From positions 1 to 56,744 of the forward strand of contig NZ_CAACUY010000042.1 of NCBI RefSeq assembly GCF_900659615.1: 56,744 bases of DNA, given 5' to 3'. The DNA comes from Actinomadura fibrosa (GTDB lineage Bacteria > Actinomycetota > Actinomycetes > Streptosporangiales > Streptosporangiaceae). The notes beneath the pieces were generated by a model. It did no database searches. It worked only from the letters and a program-made list of their open reading frames with translations, and was not told the DNA's origin. The position numbers were made by a program, and so were the translations under genes. This document shows, piece after piece, positions 43,256 through 51,155 of the stretch; the stretch's first letter is position 1, and each line of letters begins with the position of its first letter.

Positions 43256-44479
43256 ATGCATGATCACGATACGTGGGACGCCACGACCATCGGAGCTCGG
43301 CTGCGGGTGCTGCGCAAATGGCGTCGACTCACCCTGACGGAGCTGGCGGGGCTGGCGGGGCTCAGTCCCTCGTTCCTGTCCATGGCCGAGCGCGGTCAGC
43401 GAGCCCTGGACCGCCGGTCGCACATCAGTGCCCTGGCCAGCGCACTGCGCGTCTCGGAGAAGGACCTGGCCGGAGGGCCGCATCTGACGGCCGACCCCGT
43501 CCAGGCCGCCCCGCACGCCACCATCCCCGCCGTCCGCGCGGCCCTGATGACCAACACCCTCACCGCTCCAGCAGTGGATCGAGCTCGTCCGCTGGACGAA
43601 CTGGTCGCCGAGATGGGACGGATCGATCGGTCGGAGTACAAGCACACGACCGTGGGCGAGAAACTCCCCCAGCTCATCGGCGAACTGCACGTCCACGCCT
43701 GCGATCCGGCGGACGAGCGGGCCCGGCGGGTAGCCCTGGCTACGCTGATCGAGGCGTTCCAGACGGCGACCTTCACGGCCAAGGACCTGGGGTATGACGA
43801 CCTGGCCTCAATCGCCGCCATGCGGGCGGCCGAGGCGGCATCGCTGCTCGACGACCCCATCACCACCGGCAAGGCCGCGAGCCTGCGCATCCACACCATG
43901 CCGACCACCACCCGGGACGTCACCCTCCAGGCCGCCGAGAACGCCGCGAACGCGCTGGAACCACACGTTCGGGACGACCTCGGCGTGCAGGTGCTGGGCA
44001 TGCTCGCCCTGGCGGCCTCGCTCACGGCCACGGTCATCTACGACTACGGCAAGGCAGACCACTGGATGGACCAGGCCACCGAGCTGGCCAGGCGCATCCC
44101 TGACACCCCCGGCCAGAACTGGGGCGCATTCTCCCCGTCCAACGTCGGCGTCTGGAAGGTCTCCCTGGCCACTGAGCGAGGCGAGAGCGGCGGCACGCTG
44201 CTGGAGTTGGCCAGGGACGTGGACGAGACCGTCATCGCCTCCAGGAAGGGCCGGCACGCCTCGTTCCTCGCCGACGTGGGGCGAGGTCTGGCGAGGGACA
44301 AGAAGACCCGCCCGCAGGCCGAGGACTGGCTGCTGCGGGCCGAGGAGGTCGCGCCACACAAGATCCGCAACTCCGGGCCGGTGAGCGAGACGGTTGCGGT
44401 GATGATCCAGCAGTCCTATGGTGCAGCGATCGGCAGGGAATTGAGAGGGCTGGCGGCCAGGATGGGCGTCCCTCACTGA
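43256..44479 (+). CDS. XRE regulator with TPR-like domain
   Basis: Encodes 407 residues. I chose the ATG at 43256 because AGGAGG lies about nine bases upstream; the longer frame from 43100 has poor composition. The N-terminal XRE HTH (residues 10-65: IGARLRVLRKWRRLTLTELAGLAGLSPSFLSMAERG in two parts) is followed by about 300 residues of helical repeats, typical of large actinomycete XRE proteins. The repeats may bind a peptide or partner protein; no ligand is known. It is the first of three such regulators between 43 and 55.5 kb. Confidence 0.8.
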   Translation: MHDHDTWDATTIGARLRVLRKWRRLTLTELAGLAGLSPSFLSMAERGQRALDRRSHISALASALRVSEKDLAGGPHLTADPVQAAPHATIPAVRAALMTNTLTAPAVDRARPLDELVAEMGRIDRSEYKHTTVGEKLPQLIGELHVHACDPADERARRVALATLIEAFQTATFTAKDLGYDDLASIAAMRAAEAASLLDDPITTGKAASLRIHTMPTTTRDVTLQAAENAANALEPHVRDDLGVQVLGMLALAASLTATVIYDYGKADHWMDQATELARRIPDTPGQNWGAFSPSNVGVWKVSLATERGESGGTLLELARDVDETVIASRKGRHASFLADVGRGLARDKKTRPQAEDWLLRAEEVAPHKIRNSGPVSETVAVMIQQSYGAAIGRELRGLAARMGVPH

Positions 44480-44552
44480 GATCTCTCGTCTTTCCGCTCT
44501 GACTTCACACTCGTGAAACTCCTGGGACTGGTCAGGTCTACCGTCCAGGCCC

Positions 44553-44816
44553 ATGAACCTCGCCGTAGACGAGCAGCACCTGTCCGAGCTCGCAGCCGAG
44601 CTGGACGCCGAGACCTTCAAGACCTCCTTGAGCTGCGGCAACGACCACACACCTGAGCTGAAGGTCGTCAACCGAAGCTCGGGGCGCCTGTCCGAGCGGA
44701 TCAAGGTGTGCGACGGCCACTACATGTGGTCCTGGAACGAGCGCATCGCCCCCGTCACCGAGCGCGCCCTCGCGGCCCGTCGCGTCTCCAACGTCCTGGG
44801 CTCGGTAGGGGGCTGA
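44553..44816 (+). CDS. Small hypothetical protein
   Basis: Encodes 87 residues from an ATG at 44553 without a clear ribosome site. It has a helical, acidic N-terminus, then LSCGNDHTPELKVVNRSSGRL and KVCDGHYMWSWNERIAPV, with two Cys that could bind metal or form a disulfide. It is followed one base after its stop by the next gene, so both are likely co-expressed. Confidence 0.6.
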   Translation: MNLAVDEQHLSELAAELDAETFKTSLSCGNDHTPELKVVNRSSGRLSERIKVCDGHYMWSWNERIAPVTERALAARRVSNVLGSVGG

Positions 44817-44817
44817 A

Positions 44818-45294
44818 ATGTCCCTCCGGACCAGACTCACGCCCACCCACATCCGCACCTACACCGACGCCTGGTTCGACGTCGCACGCGCCAACGCCCT
44901 CGCTTCGGGTCACGTGACCGAGGGCCTGCTCCTACTCAATGCCCAAGGCCGCCGCAAGGTCGTGGTCAACGTCGCCAGGGCGACCTTCCACGACACCCGC
45001 CGGGCGGTGAAGCAGGCCATCGACACCTATCGCGCCGTGGCCTTGGTGCACGTCGCGCCATACAAGGTGACCTGGGTCCGCGAAGGCGTCGCGGCGGGCT
45101 TGTTCGTCTCGGGGCCGCCGCAGGAGGACGAGCGCCGGATCGTCGCCGCGGAGGGCTACTGGCCCTCGGGGAACCTCAGCTACGTGCGCCTGGCCCAGGT
45201 GATCGAAACGGGCGGCAGCCGTGACGTGGTCGATCTGACCGACCCAGAGGTCATCCCCGGCGGCTGGCTCGAAGAGTTGCTGCCCCAGCGCTGA
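44818..45294 (+). CDS. Small hypothetical protein
   Basis: Encodes 158 residues; the ATG follows the upstream stop by one base. Mixed alpha/beta: GLLLLNAQGRRKVVVNVARAT and AVALVHVAPYKVTWVREGVAAGLFV look like strands, with helices between. No catalytic motif or family was recognised. It lies between two other small genes in an operon that probably starts at 44553. Confidence 0.65.
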   Translation: MSLRTRLTPTHIRTYTDAWFDVARANALASGHVTEGLLLLNAQGRRKVVVNVARATFHDTRRAVKQAIDTYRAVALVHVAPYKVTWVREGVAAGLFVSGPPQEDERRIVAAEGYWPSGNLSYVRLAQVIETGGSRDVVDLTDPEVIPGGWLEELLPQR

Positions 45295-45303
45295 GGAGAA
45301 CCC

Positions 45304-45765
45304 ATGCACCGCGCTACACCCATGCATCTTGACCCCGAGGACGACCGCTCGCGCTCGTCCTCCCATCCCTTGGCCGCCACGCTGTTCGCCCTGGCCGTGT
45401 TGCTGCTGATCGCTGCCGTCGTCGCAGTGGCCGCTACGCGTCCGGACGACAGACCACAAACGACCTTCCACGAGTCGGAAGCGCCCCCTCACCAGGACAC
45501 CCGGTTCCTCCCGGCCTCCAAGGCGTGCGAAAGGGACGTCGTCCAGGCGCTCATCCGGACGTACCGCGCGGCGCGCGGCGGAGGCTCGGCCGACATGGCG
45601 GTGGCCGAGGAGCGCGACCGTCTGGGGGAAGTGCCGTACCAGGCCTACGCCTACGCCATGAACGACTTGCAGATGGCCGAGGAGACAGGTCGGCGGCCTG
45701 ATCTGACGGCTCAGATCCAGGCGGTCATGCCCGACGTCCGTCACATCTGCTCGCAGGAAAGCTGA
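45304..45765 (+). CDS. Single-pass membrane protein
   Basis: Encodes 153 residues; GAGGAG lies before the ATG at 45304. One TM helix (residues 22-45, AATLFALAVLLLIAAVVAVAA) is followed by an extracytoplasmic helical domain with two Cys (KACERD and HICSQES), possibly a disulfide. Function unknown. A compact inverted repeat (GCCGGTG 45774-45780, CACCGGC 45782-45788) follows the stop and could end transcription. Confidence 0.65.
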   Translation: MHRATPMHLDPEDDRSRSSSHPLAATLFALAVLLLIAAVVAVAATRPDDRPQTTFHESEAPPHQDTRFLPASKACERDVVQALIRTYRAARGGGSADMAVAEERDRLGEVPYQAYAYAMNDLQMAEETGRRPDLTAQIQAVMPDVRHICSQES

Positions 45766-46020
45766 TCCAGCGCGCCGGTGGCACCGGCTATCACCGGCTT
45801 GCTGTGCCTCACCGGAACCCGAGCGCAGGCGCTTCGCCCGCAGCCGGGTCATCGTTAGCAGCCTTGTAGCTGCGGAGAGGCGGCGCGGGCTGTTTCTCGG
45901 CGACACGCCATGCTCATCCTTGCGCACGGTGGTCGTCGCACTCACTATAGAGCGCAAACAGCTTCAAAGAGCGCGACTGAACGCCACGTCGATGCCACCC
46001 TCGAGAGAAAGGAGTTCTGC

Positions 46021-46119
46021 ATGGTCGAACTGATGCTCAACCTGGAGGACTTCTCTCATGAGCGAGACCGATGCACGTACCGACCACGACACAGAGCTGC
46101 TCGCCGGCGAGCTGCATGA
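46021..46119 (+). CDS. Possible 32-codon leader ORF overlapping the next gene
   Basis: The ATG at 46021 has a strong AAAGGAG site six bases upstream. The frame reads MVELMLNLEDFSHERDRC and ends in a basic stretch at 46119, overlapping the start of the 46058 gene by 62 bases in another frame. It may be a real small protein, a leader that couples translation, or chance. Confidence 0.4.
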   Translation: MVELMLNLEDFSHERDRCTYRPRHRAARRRAA

Positions 46120-46630
46120 GCGTGTTCGGGCACTCAATTCCCTCACCAGAGGTGGACGCGGGCTGACGCAGCCGAGCGCCGCCTACACGATCCTGGGCAA
46201 CCTCGCCCAGACCGCCTTCTGCCTCGCTCAGACGGCCGAGCAGATCGACGCCTTCCTCGACAGGGAACTCACCGCCGGACGGATCGTGCACGACCAAGGC
46301 ATCAACCCTGTGCCAGCGGTTCTCCGTGCGCATGATGCTCTGGTCCGTTCGGCAGAGCAGATGCAGGAGGCCGGCGACTCCCTGCGCCGTGCCCAGGGGG
46401 CGCTCACGACCATCCATGCGCACGAGGTAGACGAAGTCCAGTCGCTGCGACAGCGACCCAGTGCGGCGCCTCTGCATCAGGCCGACCACGCTGCGAGCGA
46501 GGTCAACCCGGCAGGAGCCGGATTCCCTGCACCGATCGGCGACATGTTGCCCGAGGCCAGCCAGTCGATTGTGGAACAGCAGGAACGTCGTCCCACTCCG
46601 CAACCGCCGCCCAACCGCCGCGAACTCTGA
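46058..46630 (+). CDS. Hypothetical helical protein
   Basis: Encodes 190 residues from the ATG at 46058, with GGAGG nine bases upstream inside the leader ORF. Residues 10-130 are helical (ELHERVRALNSLTRG, CLAQTAEQIDAFLDRELTAG, MQEAGDSLRRAQGAL), and the C-terminus is Pro/Gln-rich. No family was recognised. It lies just upstream of the mobilisation genes and ends seven bases before a strong palindromic terminator. Confidence 0.65.
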   Translation: MSETDARTDHDTELLAGELHERVRALNSLTRGGRGLTQPSAAYTILGNLAQTAFCLAQTAEQIDAFLDRELTAGRIVHDQGINPVPAVLRAHDALVRSAEQMQEAGDSLRRAQGALTTIHAHEVDEVQSLRQRPSAAPLHQADHAASEVNPAGAGFPAPIGDMLPEASQSIVEQQERRPTPQPPPNRREL

Positions 46631-46636
46631 CGGCGC

Positions 46637-46666
46637 GTAGCCGGGGCTCGATCGAGCCCCGGCTAC
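46637..46666. terminator. 30-nt perfect palindrome, likely bidirectional terminator
   Basis: Arms GTAGCCGGGGCTCGA and its exact reverse complement meet without a loop, beginning seven bases after the stop of the 46058 gene. The stem is very GC-rich and there is no T-run, as is common in actinomycetes. It could alternatively be a structural part of the neighbouring transfer origin. Confidence 0.7.
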
Positions 46667-46894
46667 GGGGCCAGGTCTCAGCCCTGCCTCGAGCGTTGAG
46701 GAAACGGACGCCTCGGCCGCAGGAACTCCACCTTCGTCTTGAACGCTCAAGAGCAGCCAGCAGGTCGGCTGGCTCGCGGAGCCGAGCAGGGTCCTGTCGG
46801 CCGTTTCCGGTGCAGGGCAAGAAATGCAAATCGTTCACTTTTGCAGGTTCGGACCGGACGCAGCTAGGGGATCGAGCGCGATCCCGGAGGTGAA
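46667..46894. other. Candidate origin of transfer upstream of mobC
   Basis: This non-coding stretch precedes the MobC-like and relaxase genes, the usual place of oriT. It contains an AT-richer patch with TGCAAA (46825-46830) and TTTGCA (46840-46845) as an inverted repeat, a GAGCGTT / AACGCTC dyad (around 46693 and 46743), and GGCTC-GCG-GAGCC near 46784. The nick site cannot be located by eye. Confidence 0.45.
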
Positions 46895-47302
46895 ATGGAC
46901 GTTGCGGCGAGGCCGCGCGCATCGCGATTGAATCGGCGGTCTCATCAAGACTCTCGTCGCGCACGGTCGGTGCGGATTTCGTTGTCGGATGAGGAGAAGG
47001 GGTTGTTGGCTGCCGCCGCCCGGCGGCAAGGGCTGGCGACTGGCGCGTTCGTGGCGCAGGCGGCGCTCGCGGTGGCCAGTGATGCCGTGCACCCCGAGTA
47101 CTTCGTCTTACGGGAGGCGCTGGCGGAGGTCATGGAAGCCGCGGGGCAGGTCCGACGGATCGGCGTCAGTTTGAACCAGGCTGTCGCCGCCTTGAACTCG
47201 GGGAACCTCCCTGCGCGACTTCAGTGCTACGCCGACGCCGCGGCGCGGACGGTCGGCAAGCTCGACGAGCTCGCCGACGAGCTGTGCCGACGGCTGCCGT
47301 GA
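46895..47302 (+). CDS. mobC: MobC-like relaxosome protein
   Basis: Encodes 135 residues; GGAGG lies four to five bases before the ATG. A basic N-terminus and RSVRISLSDEEKGLLAAAARRQGLATGAFV in two parts form a ribbon-helix-helix DNA-binding domain. The C-terminal VRRIGVSLNQAVAALNSG is the conserved signature of MobC proteins, which bind oriT and help the relaxase open it. The relaxase reading frame opens directly after its stop. The gene symbol is by family, not by close identity. Confidence 0.8.
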   Translation: MDVAARPRASRLNRRSHQDSRRARSVRISLSDEEKGLLAAAARRQGLATGAFVAQAALAVASDAVHPEYFVLREALAEVMEAAGQVRRIGVSLNQAVAALNSGNLPARLQCYADAAARTVGKLDELADELCRRLP

Positions 47303-47332
47303 GGTGAAGACGATGCGGAGGGTGGGCATGCC

Positions 47333-49183
47333 CTGATCGGCAAGGTACTGCGAGGTAAGCGCGTTCAGGGCCTGCTTCGCTACCTGTACGGACCGGGTCG
47401 GCACGGTGAGCATCGCGATCCTCACATCGTGGCCGGCTTTCGAAGCCCGGCCGAGCTGGAACCGGGTGAACGCGCGGACGGCAGCCGGGATTTTCGCAGA
47501 CTGGGCGGCCTGCTCCATCAGCCGCTCGCCCTCCTGGGCGAGCGGAACTACGACAAGCCGGTGTGGCACCTGTCCCTTCGAGCCGCCCCGGAGGATCCCG
47601 TGCTCAGCGACCAGCAGTGGGCCGAGGCCGCCCGCGAGCTGATGGCACGCACCGGACTGGCGCCCGATGGCGACGCCGATGCCGTCCGCTGGGTCGCGAT
47701 CCGGCACGCCGAAGACCACATCCATGTGGTAGCGACTCTCGCGCGCACGGACGGCGGACGGCCGGTCGTCTGGAACGACGGATACCGGGTCCGGGACGCG
47801 TGCCGTGCCATCGAGCGGCGGTTCGGGCTGCGGTCCACCGCGCCGGCTGACCGGACCGCTGCCCGGTGCCCCAAGCGAGGCGAGCACGAGAAGACGGCTC
47901 GTCATGGGCGTGCCGAGGTGCCGCGCGTGGCGCTACGCCGCCATGTCCAGCTCGCCGCAGCGGGAGCTCGCTCAGAGCAAGAGTTTTTCGCCCGCCTGCG
48001 GGCCGCGAACGTCCTCGTCCGTCAGCGGTTCAGCCAGCGCGATCCGACGCAGCTCAGCGGGTACGCCGTCGCCCTGCCCGGCGACCACAACGGGGACGGA
48101 CGGCCGGTCTGGTTCGGAGGCGGGAAGCTTGCCGCCGATCTGACTCTGCCCAGACTTCGCCACCGCTGGAGACCGAGCCAGCCGTCGGCCGGTCCGTCAC
48201 CTGCGGACTACTATCCGGTATCCGGACGGCACCTCTCGCAGCGGACCGCCGGTGCCGTGTTGCGGACGACCGTCCGGGATGCCGCTCGGCGAGCCCGTAC
48301 AGCCGAGCAGTTCTTCGAACGCCTCGAGGACGCCGGGTTGCAGGTACGGCGACGCTTCAGCGACCGCGCTCCCGGACAGATCACCGGATACGCCGTCACT
48401 CTCCCTGATCACCGCGATGAGGAAGGCGCCGCGGTCTGGTACAGCGGTGGACGCCTTGCCGACGAACTCACCTGGACAAGACTTCGAGAACGGTGGAGCT
48501 CGAACCCGCCTCCTGAGCCGCATAAGGCTGGCTCGGCCGAGCTGACTCACGAAGAGCGACAGACCCTCTACGATGACGCCGCCCGGTCCGCTGCGTACGC
48601 GACTGCCCAGATCCGCCGCTACAGCGTCATCAACCCGCACGCCGCTCGGGACGCATGCTGGGCGGCGGCCGACATCCTTCTCATGGCGTCCAAGGTCACC
48701 GGCAATTCGCACTTGAGGCGAGCCGCGAAAGCATACGATCGAGCCGCTCGACCGCCGTACGGACGCCTTCCGGCGCCAACGTCGGCGGGGAACGGTCTGC
48801 GCACCGCGGCTCGACTGCTCGCCCTGGTGGACCCGGCGGGCACCCGGACAGTCGTCATGGTTACGCGCCTCGTCATCAACATGGTCGAGCTCTTGGAGTC
48901 CATCGCCCAGCTACACCAAGCTCAACGACGGCGGGAGCAGGCGGATGCGGCCAGCTCGGCTGCTGTGCGGCTGCGTCGAATCGCTGTTCCAGCAACCGAG
49001 AGCACGCATCCCCAGAGGTTGGACCGACCCTCTCCGAGCCTGAGCCCGGATGCTCTGGCCTTGCACGGATTCCCACAGCCCTGGCGCGCGGAGACGCCAG
49101 GGCGACTTGATCGAAGTGCAGCCAACCTCAAGCAATCAGGCCAGCTAGCGCGCCCTCAGCCAGGCCATCGGCCGTCCCGCTGA
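47333..49183 (+). CDS. Relaxase (mobilisation nuclease), probable CTG start
   Basis: The frame contains the expected relaxase start, IGKVLRGKRVQGLLRYLYGPGR, but no ATG or GTG precedes it after the mobC stop. The likely initiator is CTG at 47333, with GGAGGG upstream; a GTG at 47429 would lose the catalytic tyrosine region (Tyr17/Tyr19). HLSLR (about 79) and the metal-binding HIH (129-131) complete the relaxase domain. The enzyme nicks oriT and stays bound to the DNA end. Further on, two homologous segments of about 90 residues repeat the pattern EQFF.RL..A...VR.RFS...P.Q..GYAV.LP. The C-terminus is helical. Length is 616 residues with the CTG start. Confidence 0.8.
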   Translation: MIGKVLRGKRVQGLLRYLYGPGRHGEHRDPHIVAGFRSPAELEPGERADGSRDFRRLGGLLHQPLALLGERNYDKPVWHLSLRAAPEDPVLSDQQWAEAARELMARTGLAPDGDADAVRWVAIRHAEDHIHVVATLARTDGGRPVVWNDGYRVRDACRAIERRFGLRSTAPADRTAARCPKRGEHEKTARHGRAEVPRVALRRHVQLAAAGARSEQEFFARLRAANVLVRQRFSQRDPTQLSGYAVALPGDHNGDGRPVWFGGGKLAADLTLPRLRHRWRPSQPSAGPSPADYYPVSGRHLSQRTAGAVLRTTVRDAARRARTAEQFFERLEDAGLQVRRRFSDRAPGQITGYAVTLPDHRDEEGAAVWYSGGRLADELTWTRLRERWSSNPPPEPHKAGSAELTHEERQTLYDDAARSAAYATAQIRRYSVINPHAARDACWAAADILLMASKVTGNSHLRRAAKAYDRAARPPYGRLPAPTSAGNGLRTAARLLALVDPAGTRTVVMVTRLVINMVELLESIAQLHQAQRRREQADAASSAAVRLRRIAVPATESTHPQRLDRPSPSLSPDALALHGFPQPWRAETPGRLDRSAANLKQSGQLARPQPGHRPSR

Positions 49184-49248
49184 GTTTGGCCTGAAGACAT
49201 GAACGGGGATGAACCGGACGACGAGCCGTTCCGCTGGTGCACTGGGAT

Positions 49249-49752
49249 TCAGCCCGGAGGCTTGCTACGGACTGGGACGCTTCTGTGACGACCCTTCCTA
49301 TGGATGCCTCGCATCAGCTCCTCAATGAGTGAGCCGGGGCGCGGGCGATCACCAGACGTATCCGACCTGGTGGGATGCGCAATATGACGAAGGGCGAGGG
49401 CCGCATCCATGGCCGCTCTCATGTGTACCGAGGCTCGAGCGACGTCAGCGACTGGGCAGAGCGGTTGGTACCAGCGGCCGATGACGATGCCGTCCATATA
49501 GAGAGGACGCGACCACTGCCAGTACAGGGCACCGGTACGAGGCTCGGCCAGGCACCAGATGGTCCGGCTTATCCAGGGCTCCATGTCAACACGCCAGCTC
49601 GTGACCGAGAGGATCGACGGCTCCGCTTCCCATGAACTCAACGCGCGACAACCGGCCTGGCTGAGAAGGTCGACGAGCGCACGTGCGAAGTCGAACCTGT
49701 CGCATGGGACGTGCACCCGTGGTGATGCCGTGCGCAGCGACGTCATCGTCAT
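49249..49752 (-). CDS. Hypothetical protein
   Basis: Encodes about 167 residues from an ATG at 49752 (or 49746); the frame upstream to 49929 is low-complexity. A compact alpha/beta domain with many Trp (VTSWRVDMEPWISRTIWCLAEP, LYWQWSRPLYMDG) ends in a basic tail. The family was not recognised. It runs convergent to the relaxase and tandem with the downstream-reading HATPase-like gene, about 240 bases away. Confidence 0.55.
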   Translation of the reverse strand: MTMTSLRTASPRVHVPCDRFDFARALVDLLSQAGCRALSSWEAEPSILSVTSWRVDMEPWISRTIWCLAEPRTGALYWQWSRPLYMDGIVIGRWYQPLCPVADVARASVHMRAAMDAALALRHIAHPTRSDTSGDRPRPGSLIEELMRGIHRKGRHRSVPVRSKPPG

Positions 49753-49990
49753 GCCGTGCGGCCTGTGGTTCGCTCGGGCTCTCCGACTCGTACATCGGAC
49801 GGCGCGGGGGCACGGTGCCGCCCGGCCTTGGCCGGTGGGCGACTCAGGGTTCGCGAGGCTTCGGTGTTGCCTGGACACGAAGGCATCGGATCTTCGGCTT
49901 CCTGGGAGTGATGCGCTGGCACTGTGCATTTCACGCCGTCACCTGCGAGAGCACTGCGGTCGTCTTCCCAGGACCAGCTGATGAGGGGGA

Positions 49991-50875
49991 TCATCGAGTC
50001 TCGTGGTCCTGAGAGCCAGCGAGCGTCTTCACGCCGTCGGGGATCGGCGGAGGAGGCACAGGACCGCCATGGACGAGCACCACGGCCCGGATCGCTCGAT
50101 CGATCTGGCTTAGCGGCGCGATCTGCCGGTGCGGGCTGCGCGCGTACGCGAAGAAGAAGCCATCACCGCCGAAGCGGACGACGATCTTCACGGCCTCAGT
50201 GCGGCTATCCGGCGGCAGTGTCGTCAGCACCGTCTCTTCGGCGAACACGAGCGCCACCTCCCAGCCTCGGGCGCGTAGTCCGGCGGCGAGATTCTCCAGC
50301 GCGGCTCGCGCTGTCGCAGACGAAGGATCGCTGAAGCACCAGAGGCGGATACCGCTCGGGAGCGCGAACGCCACTGCTTTGCCGGGCTGGCCGGTCGCCG
50401 AGATGACGGTTGGATACGCGCGGCACCGTCCTCCGGTCAGCCGATGAACGATGGCCAGGCCACGGCCGCTCTCCTGCTGGAGATCGTCCTGGTGCGCCTG
50501 CTCCTCCGGCATGGCGTTCCGGTGCAGACTCTCCAAGATCTGCGGTATGCCGGCGAGGTCACGGCCTCCATCGACGACCTCGCACCAGGCGGGGTGTCCG
50601 TCGATGGTGACGAAGCGGAGCTCGTACGGTCCGGCGGAATGGGAGATGGCGTTGGCTGCCAGTTCGCCGACCACAAGCTCGGCGTCGTCGACATCGGATT
50701 CACCGACGACAGCGTTCACCAGGGTCCCGCGAAGGATCTTCCTGGCGAGGCGCGGGGCCTGCTCCTCGGGCAGCGCGTACACCACCAGGTGATGTCCAGG
50801 GTGGCCATCAGCGTTGATCGGGATGTCACCATCTGCGGTGAGAGAGGTAGAGGGTGACTCGTGTGGTTCTGTCAC
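49991..50875 (-). CDS. HATPase-type ATP-binding protein (anti-sigma-like)
   Basis: Encodes 294 residues from a GTG at 50875 with AAAGGGG upstream. Residues 30-165 are a GHKL ATPase domain of the RsbW/HATPase_c_2 kind: N-box ELAANAISHS (Glu71, Asn75), a VVDGG strand and G-box ESGRGLAIV (about 135-143). Actinomycetes have many such proteins; some bind sigma factors or anti-anti-sigma factors. The C-terminal 120 residues are a second alpha/beta domain of unknown role. No sigma or anti-sigma antagonist gene is adjacent, so the target is unknown. Confidence 0.8.
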   Translation of the reverse strand: MTEPHESPSTSLTADGDIPINADGHPGHHLVVYALPEEQAPRLARKILRGTLVNAVVGESDVDDAELVVGELAANAISHSAGPYELRFVTIDGHPAWCEVVDGGRDLAGIPQILESLHRNAMPEEQAHQDDLQQESGRGLAIVHRLTGGRCRAYPTVISATGQPGKAVAFALPSGIRLWCFSDPSSATARAALENLAAGLRARGWEVALVFAEETVLTTLPPDSRTEAVKIVVRFGGDGFFFAYARSPHRQIAPLSQIDRAIRAVVLVHGGPVPPPPIPDGVKTLAGSQDHETR

Positions 50876-51155
50876 GGCGAGCCCCTTTCGAGCATCGCGG
50901 TTCGGTCGGCCGCCCGAGCACGACCGGACAGCGCATTGCGTCAGAACAGTGACGCAGAGTCAGCAACTGACCAATCGCGGTGGTTCCACGGAAGGCGAAG
51001 ACCCGTGGCCTGAACGCGGATCAGCTGCCGAAATCCGCGGTCGATCCACGTAACGACCTACTGCGTCAGGCAGCCGGGGCCCCGGCTCCGTCTGAGCCAT
51101 CTACGCTGGAAAAACAGCATCACCTGGCCTCGGCAGAACATCGTGGGGAGAGCGG

